Positions 1 through 8,338 of a stretch of DNA of 64,000 nucleotides are shown in pieces. How positions within the stretch are numbered: position 1 is the first letter of the stretch; the number at the start of each line of letters is the position of its first letter. The stretch is from assembly GCA_015059045.1 (NCBI GenBank), contig SVBD01000007.1:1-64000 (forward strand), read 5' to 3'. The notes below the pieces were generated by a model. That model saw only the letters and a list, made by a program, of their open reading frames with translations, ran no database searches and was not told the DNA's origin. The translations under genes were made by a program, and so were the position numbers. Source of the DNA: Erysipelotrichaceae bacterium (GTDB taxonomy: Bacteria; Bacillota_I; Bacilli_A; RFN20; CAG-449).

Positions 1-273
1 AAATTTTCCAATCCCTATATAGGGATTATATTTCTTTTACTTTTTTTCTTTGTCTACTTAAGAAGGATCATATCATAATAAAAGTTTAGATCTTTTTTTA
101 TTCCTCTCTTTTACTAATTATTCTCATTAATATTAAAAACAAAGTAAAAAAGATCGCTCTTTTAAGCGATCTTATATAATCTTTTATACGTTTACTTGCT
201 ATAATTTTTCCAAATCTATTTTGTAATATTTTTTCAAAACGAACTTGTACTATTACATATTGTCGCGATTGTT
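1..273. other. AT-rich intergenic end of window with two hairpins
   Basis: No gene is visible here. Positions 11-28 form a palindromic hairpin (AATCCCTATATAGGGATT) followed on the plus strand by a T-rich stretch, which could terminate a plus-strand gene lying outside the window. A second hairpin at 146-173 is listed separately. The remainder is AT-rich and carries no convincing open frame. Confidence 0.5.
144..173 (-). terminator. Rho-independent terminator of the HTH-ABC operon
   Basis: Read on the minus strand, AAGATCGCT and AGAGCGATCTT pair around a short TAAA loop and are followed by a run of T. It lies about 100 bases downstream of the ABC exporter stop codon, so it should end the regulator-exporter transcript. 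Confidence 0.75.
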
Positions 274-1962
274 CTAAATAAGTTCAACTAACGATTTAAA
301 AGTGGCATTATTGTCCATCAACTCTTTATAATTACCATATTCAACAATATTTCCATTTTTCATAACAATTATTTCATCAAATTTAGTTAATAATTCTTCA
401 TCAAGTCTATGAGTAATCATTATTTTTGATGTATTATCGATTGCTAATAAATTGTTAGTTATAGATGCAGATGTTTCATTATCTAGAGCGCTAGTTGCTT
501 CATCAAGTAATAATAGTTGTGATTTTTTAACCAAAGCTCTCGCAATACTTATTCTTTGCTTTTCACCACCACTTAAATTACATCCATTTTCTCCACAACG
601 ATAATCTGGTCCCTTTTCTTCAATCAATTTAGCTAAACCTGATTTCTTGATTGCTTTATTTAACAACTCTTCATCTATATTTGAATACATTGTAATATTA
701 TTTATAATTGAATCATCAAAAACAAATACATTTTGCTCTACAAATGATGATACTTCAAATAAAGAGTCTATCGATATTTCTCTTAATTCAGTATTGTTGT
801 AATAAATATTCCCTGAATAATTATTATATTTCCCTAACAATAAATTTATTAATGTAGTCTTACCTGAACCACTAGTTCCAACAATTGCATAAGATTTATT
901 TTTTTCAAATTTATGATTAATATCATTTAATATAATTTTATCATCATACATAAATTTTAGGTTTGAAATTGTTATTTCATTAATACTATGAATTAATTCA
1001 CCTTGATTATTGACGCTTTCTGTTTGAATTATCTCGCTAATCTTTGTAAATAATGGCTTACAAGCAAGTCTTTTTGATAATGAAGTTGGAATTTGCATAA
1101 GTGGACTAATAATATAGTTCATTAACTGAACAAATAGTAATATTACAGATGGTGCAATGTCTCCAGTTTTTATTGAAATATAAGCACCGATAAAGAATAC
1201 ACCAAATTGAGATACAAGGCTCAATATGGTTTGGACCATCTCCATTAACGCTAAGACTTTTGTCTTATTAGCTTTTTTATTTTCTAATACATTATTGTTT
1301 TTAACAAATAATTCCTTAATTTTATGCTCCGATTTAAATACTTTTGTAGTTGAAAAACCTATTAAATTATCTTTTATAAAATGCATAAAACTTGCGTTTT
1401 GATCACTAATTTCTTTTTCATGAAATGATAACTTACCGCCCACTATAATAGCTCCTATAAAAGGAAGCAATGATAAAATAATTCCAGATAAAGTTAATAA
1501 TGGACTATAAATAAGCATTACAACTATAGTACATAAAAATAAAGTAATGTTTGTTATCAAATCAAAAGCTGAAAACAAATAATCTTCTTCTATTTTAGTA
1601 ACATCATTAGTTAACGCTGAGATATATGTAGAAGTATTGTGTTTATTAAAATTAGCTATATTTTTATCTAATATTTGACCATATATGTTATTTTTATATT
1701 GTGTGATAGCTCTTTTTTGATACTTAGGTTTTAAATATGTTATTAGCATATACATCAAAATACTCAATACTAATAATACTAAGAACACGATTCCTTGTTC
1801 ATATAAAGCCTCTAAATCTTTAGCGGTCGCAATAGCCATAATCTTTTCTAACATTAGCGATATTATAATCAATGCAGCTGTTTGAAATAAAGATGTAAAG
1901 GTCAAAACAACAAAATTAAAAATATTACCTTTATATATATAAGATTTTACCGATCTATTCAT
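274..1962 (-). CDS. ABC exporter, fused membrane and ATPase domains
   Basis: A half-transporter of the exporter type (ABCB/MsbA-like family), expected to act as a homodimer in the cytoplasmic membrane. Residues 1 to about 310 hold the membrane domain with several hydrophobic segments. The ATPase domain follows, with Walker A GTSGSGKTT at 362-370, signature LSGGE at 463-467, Walker B and D-loop LLLLDEATSALD at 483-494, and an ITHR switch histidine near 519. All catalytic motifs are intact. Length (562) is normal. The start overlaps the stop of the upstream HTH regulator by 8 bases, so the two are translationally coupled. The substrate cannot be read from sequence. No peptidase C39 domain is fused, and no precursor peptide was recognised nearby. 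Export of a drug, lipid or small peptide are all possible. Confidence 0.88.
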   Translation of the reverse strand: MNRSVKSYIYKGNIFNFVVLTFTSLFQTAALIIISLMLEKIMAIATAKDLEALYEQGIVFLVLLVLSILMYMLITYLKPKYQKRAITQYKNNIYGQILDKNIANFNKHNTSTYISALTNDVTKIEEDYLFSAFDLITNITLFLCTIVVMLIYSPLLTLSGIILSLLPFIGAIIVGGKLSFHEKEISDQNASFMHFIKDNLIGFSTTKVFKSEHKIKELFVKNNNVLENKKANKTKVLALMEMVQTILSLVSQFGVFFIGAYISIKTGDIAPSVILLFVQLMNYIISPLMQIPTSLSKRLACKPLFTKISEIIQTESVNNQGELIHSINEITISNLKFMYDDKIILNDINHKFEKNKSYAIVGTSGSGKTTLINLLLGKYNNYSGNIYYNNTELREISIDSLFEVSSFVEQNVFVFDDSIINNITMYSNIDEELLNKAIKKSGLAKLIEEKGPDYRCGENGCNLSGGEKQRISIARALVKKSQLLLLDEATSALDNETSASITNNLLAIDNTSKIMITHRLDEELLTKFDEIIVMKNGNIVEYGNYKELMDNNATFKSLVELI

Positions 1963-3025
1963 CTATATCGCCTCCAAATATTTCGTTATAGATATTAATT
2001 AAAGTTTCGTAATATATATCACCTGTTTCTGTCTGATTAATTATTTCTTTTAAAGTATTTTTAATATTTGAATCACTTAATAATAATATATCCGGTTTAC
2101 CAAAATAATGCTTTATAGATTTTGATTCAGATGATATATTTAAATTTATTGTATTATTATTAATATCTTTTAGTTTTTTTATAGTTTCGTAGTAGTTAAT
2201 ATTTAATAATTTTTCACAAGTCGCTTTTAAGTATAAAAATGGACAAAGAATACCTTTAAAAAAATCATCATTATTTTTAATAGAATTAACAAATAGAATG
2301 GTCCAATTAACTAAATCATAAGCTTCTTGTATTTTCTTGGTTTTTAATAATACCCTTATTTGAACAAATGATGTGTTTATTATATCAGATGATGCTTTAA
2401 GATAAATTTCTGAAGCTCTCTTTAACGCATCATCGTATTTTTTTAAAGATAAATCGCATTTTGCGAGTAACACCTCGCATCCATTAACACTATTCTTTTC
2501 GACATATTTTTTTGCAAACTCATATTTTTGTTGTATTAAGTAAATTTCAGCAACACCACTATGTAGGTCATTTAAACTTACAATTTGATTGTACTCTGGA
2601 GTAAAGAGAGTAATTGCTTTATTTATACACGATAATGCTAAATTTAAATATTCGTCATTGTTATTGTCAAAAAATGAAACGTATAAATATTCAGCTGCAC
2701 ATAAATGCAATTTAAAATTATTTGGATATTTTGAACACCAAAATCTTATATCATTAATATTAATTATGAATTTATTGTTTCTATAACATTCTTTTAATTC
2801 ATTAGCAAAAGCATCGATATCTAAATAATTAATTTCATAAGCTAATAAATAATCAATGGAAACGTTAAAGAATTTTGCAATTTTTATTAACTTATCAATG
2901 TCAGGCTTAGATTCATTTCTTTCCCATTTACTAATAGCCTGCCTCGAAGTGTTAAGAACATTTGCAAATTCCTCTTGAGATATATTTTTGCTTCTTCTCA
3001 AAACATATATTTTTTCACCCAACAT
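1955..3025 (-). CDS. XRE-type HTH regulator with TPR-like C-terminal domain
   Basis: Residues 1-60 are a classical XRE/Cro helix-turn-helix (RRSKNISQEEFANVLNTSRQ followed by AISKWERNESKPD). The remaining ~290 residues are helical and rich in paired aromatic/Leu helices, as in TPR arrays. HTH plus TPR is the architecture of RRNPP-type regulators, which sense short peptides (established for that family), but no cognate peptide gene was identified. It is the first gene of a two-gene operon with the ABC exporter, whose start codon it overlaps. A promoter with 17-base spacing lies at 3049-3077, with an imperfect palindrome just upstream at 3087-3115 that could be its operator. Most likely a local regulator of the exporter. 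Confidence 0.8.
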   Translation of the reverse strand: MLGEKIYVLRRSKNISQEEFANVLNTSRQAISKWERNESKPDIDKLIKIAKFFNVSIDYLLAYEINYLDIDAFANELKECYRNNKFIININDIRFWCSKYPNNFKLHLCAAEYLYVSFFDNNNDEYLNLALSCINKAITLFTPEYNQIVSLNDLHSGVAEIYLIQQKYEFAKKYVEKNSVNGCEVLLAKCDLSLKKYDDALKRASEIYLKASSDIINTSFVQIRVLLKTKKIQEAYDLVNWTILFVNSIKNNDDFFKGILCPFLYLKATCEKLLNINYYETIKKLKDINNNTINLNISSESKSIKHYFGKPDILLLSDSNIKNTLKEIINQTETGDIYYETLINIYNEIFGGDIDE

Positions 3026-3048
3026 ATTATCACCAACTTTTAACCCTT

Positions 3049-3077
3049 ATTATAGTTTCATTAATTCACAATTTCAA
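3049..3077 (-). promoter_or_regulatory. Sigma-A type promoter of the HTH-ABC operon
   Basis: On the minus strand TTGAAA (3077-3072) and TATAAT (3054-3049) are separated by 17 bases. The -10 lies 24 bases before the ATG of the regulator. Spacing and sequence are close to consensus. Confidence 0.7.
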
Positions 3078-3086
3078 TGCGTTTTG

Positions 3087-3115
3087 GGTTGCATTTGTAA
3101 CATCAAATAGCAACC
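3087..3115. promoter_or_regulatory. Imperfect palindrome, candidate operator
   Basis: GGTTGCATTTG and CAAATAGCAACC form an inverted repeat with a one-base bulge and a 6-base centre. It lies immediately upstream of the -35 hexamer of the HTH-ABC promoter. Position and symmetry fit the binding site of a dimeric HTH regulator; binding is inferred. Confidence 0.45.
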
Positions 3116-3143
3116 ATTAGTAGCGAATTATGTTTTTATATAT

Positions 3144-3170
3144 TAAAAAAAGACCGCTCTTTCGAGCGGT
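3144..3170 (-). terminator. Rho-independent terminator after the 78-residue gene
   Basis: Minus-strand hairpin ACCGCTC-GAAA-GAGCGGT followed by CTTTTTTT. It lies 31 bases after the stop codon of the small gene at 3201-3437. Confidence 0.8.
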
Positions 3171-3200
3171 ATAAATTCATATGTTTACAAAGTCAAACTA

Positions 3201-3437
3201 TTATTTATCGTATATAGTTCCAAAATAAGCATTAAGCTTTGCAATATCAATTTCTTCTTGCTTAGTAATTTCACAAATAGGAACTAAAACAGGTAATTCT
3301 TTACCTAGTTTTTCTTTAAGTTTTTCCGGTTTAAAAAACATAGCTCCTAAGAATAGGTCCGCTACCGGAATATCCTTATCTTCTCCAGGTAATCTGCACA
3401 TTAATTTTTTTCCATTTCTAAATAATTTTACTTCCAT
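3201..3437 (-). CDS. Small conserved-looking protein of unknown function
   Basis: Not recognised. The product has 78 residues, is soluble, Lys- and Glu-rich, with no signal peptide or membrane segment. It begins MEVKLFRNGKKLMCRLPGED. A good Shine-Dalgarno (AAAAAGGACGATATT before ATG) and its own downstream hairpin (3144-3170) support it as a real gene. It follows the rpsF-ssb-rpsR operon but is separated from it by the terminator at 3530-3560, so it is probably transcribed on its own. Confidence 0.6.
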   Translation of the reverse strand: MEVKLFRNGKKLMCRLPGEDKDIPVADLFLGAMFFKPEKLKEKLGKELPVLVPICEITKQEEIDIAKLNAYFGTIYDK

Positions 3438-3529
3438 AATATCGTCCTTTTTTATTTTATTATATCACGTCTTCACTAAAAAGGAAGTCTCATTAAAACT
3501 GCGCATTATTTCTTTTAGTTCTTTATATA

Positions 3530-3560
3530 AAGAAAAAAGATCACTCAAACGAGTGATCTT
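3530..3560 (-). terminator. Terminator of the rpsF-ssb-rpsR operon
   Basis: Minus-strand stem AAGATCACTC-GTTT-GAGTGATCTT followed by TTTTC, 64 bases after the rpsR stop codon. Confidence 0.8.
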
Positions 3561-3623
3561 ATGTTTCCTAAATATCTTTCCTATAATATTAATAATTATA
3601 AATAATTATTAATTTTCATAGGA

Positions 3624-3851
3624 TTAATCTGCAATGTATGGAAGTAATGCCATTACACGCGCATTTTTGATAGCTTGTTCAACAGCTCTTTGGTGTTTAG
3701 CACAAGTACCTGTTACACGTCTTGGTGAAATCTTACCATTTGGTGAAATAAAGCGTTTTAATAAATCAACATCTTTATAGTCAATAGTTTGATTTTTATT
3801 TTTGCAGAAGATACAGACCTTTTTTCTTGGTCTCATTTTCTTAAATCCCAT
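3624..3851 (-). CDS. rpsR: Small-subunit ribosomal protein bS18
   Basis: 75 residues, normal length for bS18. The start [20 protein letters not shown] carries the CxxC-type segment of zinc-binding S18 variants, and the conserved core is present ([20 protein letters not shown]). It is the last gene of the rpsF-ssb-rpsR operon, an order conserved across Bacillota. S18 pairs with S6 on the platform of the 30S subunit. It ends upstream of the terminator at 3530-3560. Confidence 0.97.
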   Translation of the reverse strand: MGFKKMRPRKKVCIFCKNKNQTIDYKDVDLLKRFISPNGKISPRRVTGTCAKHQRAVEQAIKNARVMALLPYIAD

Positions 3852-3904
3852 GTTTTTTCCTACCTTTCCTTCTCTTTACAGAGAACACATAAATAATTAT
3901 TTAC

Positions 3905-4351
3905 CTAGAATGGTAAATCATCATCTGTGACATCGATAGAAGAAACGTTTGCTACTGATGGTTCTTCAACAACTGGATCTGGTTGGTAACCATCTACGCT
4001 AGGTTCAACTAATGTTGGAGCCGCATTTTCTTCTTTTCTTTCTAAGAATTGTACAGAGTCACAAATAACTTCAATTATAGATACACGACGTCCATCTTTA
4101 GAATCATAAGTACGTTGATTTAATCTACCTTCAACGCCCACTAAAGAACCTTTGTGAGTGAAACGAGCAACATTTTCTGCTTGTTGATTCCAAATTGTAC
4201 ATGGAATGAATGATGTTGTCTTTTCTCCATTTGGGCCTTTTACACGGTTATCAAGAGCTACAGTGAAGGATGCTACTGATGTTCCGTTAGCGGTTTTTCT
4301 TAATTCTGCATCTTTTGTCATGCGTCCAACTAAAACTACACGATTAATCAT
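3905..4351 (-). CDS. ssb: Single-stranded DNA-binding protein
   Basis: 148 residues with the OB-fold at the N-terminus (MINRVVLVGRMTKDAELRKT, TSFIPCTIWNQQAENV) through about residue 105, a short flexible linker, and the C-terminal acidic tip ending DDDLPF, which recruits replication and repair partners. It coats single-stranded DNA during replication and repair. Located between rpsF and rpsR as in most Bacillota. The Shine-Dalgarno GGAGGAAAGAAAAT precedes the ATG. Confidence 0.97.
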   Translation of the reverse strand: MINRVVLVGRMTKDAELRKTANGTSVASFTVALDNRVKGPNGEKTTSFIPCTIWNQQAENVARFTHKGSLVGVEGRLNQRTYDSKDGRRVSIIEVICDSVQFLERKEENAAPTLVEPSVDGYQPDPVVEEPSVANVSSIDVTDDDLPF

Positions 4352-4381
4352 ATTTTCTTTCCTCCTAAATCATTTAAAGGG

Positions 4382-4666
4382 TTATTTTGCAATAACTAAA
4401 TGACGAAGTACGTTTGTGTTAATTTTAGCAACTCTGCCGAATTCTTCGACTACTTTTGGATCTGAAACAGTTGCGTCAACTACAACATAATATCCCTTAG
4501 CTTGTTTTTTGATTTCGTATGCTAAATCTCTTAAACCCCATTCGTTTACGTTGTCGATAGTACCTCCATCAACAGTAAGAATGTCATTTAATTTACCGAT
4601 TAATTCGTTACGATTAGCATCGTCAATGTCAGCTTTTAAGATATACATAATTTCGTATTTTCTCAT
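4382..4666 (-). CDS. rpsF: Small-subunit ribosomal protein bS6
   Basis: 94 residues, normal length, with the S6 ferredoxin-like fold signature (MRKYEIMYILKADIDD, VNEWGLRDLAYEIKKQAKGYY). It forms a dimer with S18 in the 30S platform. First gene of the rpsF-ssb-rpsR operon. Strong Shine-Dalgarno GGGAGGTG precedes the ATG. A promoter with exact 17-base spacing lies at 4745-4773, leaving an untranslated leader of about 70 bases that can fold. Confidence 0.97.
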   Translation of the reverse strand: MRKYEIMYILKADIDDANRNELIGKLNDILTVDGGTIDNVNEWGLRDLAYEIKKQAKGYYVVVDATVSDPKVVEEFGRVAKINTNVLRHLVIAK

Positions 4667-4740
4667 ATTCTTACACCTCCCTATGGTCTAATCTGGCTGT
4701 TTTCTTAAACAGCAGAGAGAATTTGGGCCTTCACTCCCGA
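4667..4740 (-). promoter_or_regulatory. rpsF mRNA leader with hairpin, candidate autoregulatory element
   Basis: The ~70-base leader between the rpsF promoter and ATG contains a stem CTGTTT-AAGA-AAACAG extended by TCTG/CAGA pairing with one bulged C. S6:S18 autoregulatory leaders are known in many bacteria, but the conserved CCG element of that family is not evident here, so assignment is tentative. Confidence 0.35.
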
Positions 4741-4744
4741 ATAT

Positions 4745-4773
4745 ACTATAACTTAGTTATAGTCATTTGTAAA
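4745..4773 (-). promoter_or_regulatory. Promoter of the rpsF-ssb-rpsR operon
   Basis: Minus-strand TTTACA (4773-4768) and TATAGT (4750-4745) with 17 bases between. It is placed about 80 bases before rpsF and fits a vegetative sigma factor. Confidence 0.65.
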
Positions 4774-4833
4774 GAAAAAAATGAGTTTTAGCAAAATCCC
4801 CTTCACAATATAGTTACGGGATTTTTTGCCTTT

Positions 4834-6861
4834 TTACCCATTTTTTATTTGTTTTTTTATTTTTTCTTGTTCAAGAAGCTTTTTTCTAACGTTTTTATAA
4901 GCTAATCTAGCGCCACTTTTATCATACTCTTCTATAGTTGATAGATTTAACGCTTCTTCAATATTACCAACTTCTAAACTCATTGTTTCAATATATTTTC
5001 GCATCAACGTTTTAATACTTTCTTTATCGAACTTTTCAAAAGTAATTATTTTTGTAATTCTAGACATTAAAGATGAACCTAAAATCTTTTCTAATTCAAC
5101 ATTATTTTCTTCGTGTTTTTCACTTGTTAAATATCCTTTAAAAGTTTTATAATTATTCTCAAAAACGCTTGAAATTAATATAAAAACTGCATTTTTACAA
5201 TTTACCTTATTTCCGCGATTATCATAAAAATATCCTTTATCAAACACATCTAAAAAGAAGTCTTTAATTTCATTTAATCCTTTATCAAATTCTTCAATAA
5301 TTACAAACGAACTAGGGTTATCATTTAATCCTTTAACCAAAGGAGAAACCGCCTCTAAATAAGTGTTAGATGATCCATTAATTAGTTTGTTTAATCCATT
5401 TAAATCCTTATAGCAATTTAAGTTTATTATTATCGGATTTGTTTTTTGATAATAAGAAGCAATTATATTTGCACACAACGATTTTCCACAACCTGAAGGA
5501 CCATTAAATAAAAATACTTTTACAATATCATTTTTAGGGGATTGAAGCTTATCAATTATTTCAAACTCATCAACAATTTGTTCGATCGCTCTTTCTTGAC
5601 CAACAACTTCATTTAGCAACTTTTGTTCTAGTGATTCTATTTTCCTATTACCTATATTTATTTTATAGAAAACCTCGAATGTTTCTTTAATGTTTTCGCT
5701 AGTTAAATGACTCTTTGCAATAACGCACGAATTATCTAATACATCTATTGCTTTATCAGGAAATTTCAAGTTCAATAAATGCCTATCACATAGTTCTACT
5801 ATATCTTTTAACAAATAGTTATCAATTTTAATTCGATAATGCTTCTCATAAATTGGTTTAATTTTTTCAAGAATATCTAATGTTTCCTCTTTTGTAGATT
5901 CATTAATTCTTATTAGTTGGAATCTTCTTTTTAACGCTTTATCCTTTTCAAAAGTTGCATTAAATTCTTCTTGGGTTGTCGCTCCAATAATTTGAATTTC
6001 TCCTCTTGATAAATAAGGCTTTAAAATATTTGCAGCATCAATTGCCCCTTCTGCGCCACCTGCTTTAACAATAGTATGTATTTCATCAATAAATAATATT
6101 GCATTACCATCTTCATGAACTTTCTTAATAATCTTTTTTATTTTCTCCTCAAATTCACCTCTATACTTAGTTCCCGCTACTGTTGAAGCAATATCTAATT
6201 CATATATGGTTTTCCCTTTTAATAAAGGGATTTTATTATCAAGTACTAATCTTGCTAGTTCTTCAACTATCGCACTTTTACCTACACCCGGTTCACCAAG
6301 TAATATTGCATTAGGTTTATTTCTTCTACTTAACGCATTTATTAATTGTTTTAATTCAGATTCTCTACCAATAAGAGGATTTAATACATTAACTCCCATT
6401 AAATGTAAATCTTGAATGGTTGTTAATTCTGATTTTTTCTTTTTTGTATTGTTAATTGCTTTAGTTATTATACTTAGATTTACTTTATTTTTAATAAGTA
6501 ATTCTTGGGCGACGTTTTTATTAGATATAAGGGATAAAGCAAGAGTATCTACACTAACTAAACTCTCTTTAGCTTTGTCTGAAAGTTTAATTGAATCTGT
6601 TAATAATTCTTTTAATTCAAAAGTGTATTGAACATATAAATTAGTATTATCTTGTTCTTGATATAAGTTTTGAATTATCGGATAAAAAGAATAATAATCT
6701 ATTTTATATTTTAATAATTCTTTAGAAAGAATATTATCACCCAACTTCAAAAAGCTTAATAATAAATGTTCACTTCCTACAGTAGGATGATTAAATTCAA
6801 ACGCTAAAGCTTCCGCGATTGAAATTATTCTTTGAGCACCACTAGAAAATTTTTCAAGCAT
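4834..6861 (-). CDS. ClpC/ClpA-like Hsp100 ATPase lacking the middle domain
   Basis: AAA+ unfoldase with two ATPase modules. The N-domain (about 1-140) begins MLEKFSSGAQRIISIAEALA. Module D1 has Walker A GEPGVGKS at 189-196, pore loop GTKYRGEFE near 230 and Walker B LFIDEIH at 256-262. Module D2 has Walker A GPSGCGKS at 454-461. D2 is divergent: its Walker B reads VIIEEF instead of the usual LLDEI, and the GYVGY-type pore loop is missing. The coiled-coil middle domain normally between D1 and D2 of ClpC is absent, as D1 runs from DKAIDVLDNSC straight into the D2 linker. This explains the length of 675 against about 810. No ClpP-binding VGF/IGF-type tripeptide is obvious. No ctsR, mcsA or mcsB lies beside it. 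Function as a ClpP partner is therefore uncertain. Confidence 0.8.
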   Translation of the reverse strand: MLEKFSSGAQRIISIAEALAFEFNHPTVGSEHLLLSFLKLGDNILSKELLKYKIDYYSFYPIIQNLYQEQDNTNLYVQYTFELKELLTDSIKLSDKAKESLVSVDTLALSLISNKNVAQELLIKNKVNLSIITKAINNTKKKKSELTTIQDLHLMGVNVLNPLIGRESELKQLINALSRRNKPNAILLGEPGVGKSAIVEELARLVLDNKIPLLKGKTIYELDIASTVAGTKYRGEFEEKIKKIIKKVHEDGNAILFIDEIHTIVKAGGAEGAIDAANILKPYLSRGEIQIIGATTQEEFNATFEKDKALKRRFQLIRINESTKEETLDILEKIKPIYEKHYRIKIDNYLLKDIVELCDRHLLNLKFPDKAIDVLDNSCVIAKSHLTSENIKETFEVFYKINIGNRKIESLEQKLLNEVVGQERAIEQIVDEFEIIDKLQSPKNDIVKVFLFNGPSGCGKSLCANIIASYYQKTNPIIINLNCYKDLNGLNKLINGSSNTYLEAVSPLVKGLNDNPSSFVIIEEFDKGLNEIKDFFLDVFDKGYFYDNRGNKVNCKNAVFILISSVFENNYKTFKGYLTSEKHEENNVELEKILGSSLMSRITKIITFEKFDKESIKTLMRKYIETMSLEVGNIEEALNLSTIEEYDKSGARLAYKNVRKKLLEQEKIKKQIKNG

Positions 6862-6970
6862 ATAAGTTTCCTTTCAATAATAAATTTATGACGTCTCAAG
6901 AAGAATTATGGGCAAAATGCATTTTTTTAAACTAAAGAATGTTGTTCTTAGTGCCAAAAAGGTAAATGCA

Positions 6971-7035
6971 AAGTGTCACTTGACAAAAAAACAATTGTCA
7001 ATTGGTGTTTTGCAAGCACTAAAATCGTGTATAAT
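6971..7035. promoter_or_regulatory. Promoter and palindromic operator candidate of the HTH-DUF4349 operon
   Basis: AAGTGTCACTT (6971-6981) is a perfect 5-base-arm palindrome, and TTGACAA (6980-6986) with TTGTCAA (6995-7001) is a 7-base inverted repeat. A TATAAT lies at 7030-7035, 20 bases before the start codon. The nested symmetry next to an HTH gene suggests autoregulation; the divergent clpC-like gene starts 110 bases away and may be controlled too. Confidence 0.5.
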
Positions 7036-7054
7036 TTAATTAGAGGTGGTAAAT

Positions 7055-7519
7055 ATGACACTAGGTCAAAATATTGCGCTTGCTAGAAAAAAGAAAGGAA
7101 TATCTCAAGAAGAACTTTCTAACCAATTAAATGTATCTAGACAAAGTGTAAGTCTTTGGGAAACAAATCAAACGGTACCAACAATTGAAAAGCTTAAAGA
7201 ACTTTCTATTTTATTAGATGTTGGAGTTGACCATTTACTTGGATTACAGAAAGAAGAAAAAGAAGATGAATTCTCTTCTCTTATTAATAATGCAAGAAAA
7301 AGAGATGAAAAAACTTTTATCATTATATGTACAATTTCAACCCTCTTAGGATTCTTGTTATGGCAAGTAATTGTGTTATCAATAATTATTAACTTGACTT
7401 CATTAATTCTAAACATTGTTTGCGTAAAAAAATTCAAAGAACGTTTTTATCCAATAATTTTATTAATTATTTCAATTGTATTTTTATTTGCTAGCATTGC
7501 TGGTACAGCAATTTTCTAA
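7055..7519 (+). CDS. XRE-type HTH regulator anchored by two membrane segments
   Basis: Start chosen at the ATG at 7055, because AGAGGTGG sits 6-13 bases before it and the upstream GTG lies inside that site. Product of 154 residues: an XRE helix-turn-helix at 1-65 (ARKKKGISQEELSNQLNVSR, VSLWETNQTVP), then a charged linker, then two hydrophobic segments spanning roughly residues 88-150. Membrane-tethered XRE regulators of this build are common in Bacillota. It sits 14 bases before the lipoprotein gene, so they form an operon, and a symmetrical operator candidate lies upstream. The signal sensed is unknown. Confidence 0.8.
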   Translation: MTLGQNIALARKKKGISQEELSNQLNVSRQSVSLWETNQTVPTIEKLKELSILLDVGVDHLLGLQKEEKEDEFSSLINNARKRDEKTFIIICTISTLLGFLLWQVIVLSIIINLTSLILNIVCVKKFKERFYPIILLIISIVFLFASIAGTAIF

Positions 7520-7533
7520 AAGGAGATCTATTT

Positions 7534-8331
7534 ATGAAGAAAAAAACATTATCAACAATTTTATTATCTTTACTATGTGTAACATTAGTTAGTTGTGCTT
7601 CTGGTGGATCAGGAAATCCTAATAACAATCCAGGTGTTAATAATCCCGGTGGTGGAAATACCACAATAGGATCTGTTTATTCTGATTCAGAAAGAAAAAT
7701 CGTTTATACAGTAGATTATACTTTATCTACCCAAAACTTTACCGAGGTGGCTCAAGAAGTTTCTTCTTATGCTTTTTCACTAAATGGTTATATTTCTTCT
7801 TCAGAAACTTCTAGTTCTTATTATTACTTTGAATTTAAAGTTCCTGTTGAAAAATTAAATACCTTCCTAAATTATATGGAAGAAGAAAATAACGAGCACA
7901 TAATTAGACAAAACATTTCAACAGAAGATGTTACTACTTCTTACAATGAAATTGCTTCAAAAATTGAAGTATTAACCGCTAGTAAAGCTGCTTATGTTGC
8001 TATTTTAAATAATAACGACTTATCATATGAAGATATTATTACAATTAATAAAGAGATCGAAGATATAAACGCAGAACTACTAAAATTAAATAAAGAGTTA
8101 AGTTCAATCGAATCCATTACTGATTTTGCAACAATACGCATGACTATTAGACAACCAACACCACACGAACTAGAAGGAAATCTTTCATTCTTAAACTCTT
8201 ATATCAATTATTTAAAAGATGTAGGTGTGTTCTTATTTGAATTTATCCTATATACCATTCCATTTGCGCTAATTGCTGGAATTGTTATTACAATCGTCTA
8301 TGTAATTAGAAAGAGAAAACATAATAAATAA
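7534..8331 (+). CDS. DUF4349 membrane lipoprotein
   Basis: 265 residues. The N-terminal signal ends in the lipobox VSC with Cys-21, so it should be lipid-anchored outside the membrane, and a Gly/Asn/Pro-rich spacer follows. Residues 50-225 match the DUF4349 pattern, with a long coiled-coil stretch (EDIITINKEIEDINAELLKL) and the motif SITDFATIRMTI. A C-terminal membrane helix (about 232-258) is followed by basic residues. The protein therefore appears anchored at both ends. Shine-Dalgarno AAGGAGATC precedes the ATG. It is in an operon with the upstream HTH regulator. Function of DUF4349 proteins is not established. Confidence 0.8.
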   Translation: MKKKTLSTILLSLLCVTLVSCASGGSGNPNNNPGVNNPGGGNTTIGSVYSDSERKIVYTVDYTLSTQNFTEVAQEVSSYAFSLNGYISSSETSSSYYYFEFKVPVEKLNTFLNYMEEENNEHIIRQNISTEDVTTSYNEIASKIEVLTASKAAYVAILNNNDLSYEDIITINKEIEDINAELLKLNKELSSIESITDFATIRMTIRQPTPHELEGNLSFLNSYINYLKDVGVFLFEFILYTIPFALIAGIVITIVYVIRKRKHNK

Positions 8332-8338
8332 CAAACAT

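Noticed and set aside
4795-4835. Hairpin after the Clp ATPase gene (AAAATCCCC...GGGATTTT)
   Set aside because: The stem is weak and the T-run is displaced by about ten bases on the minus strand, so it is not called a terminator.
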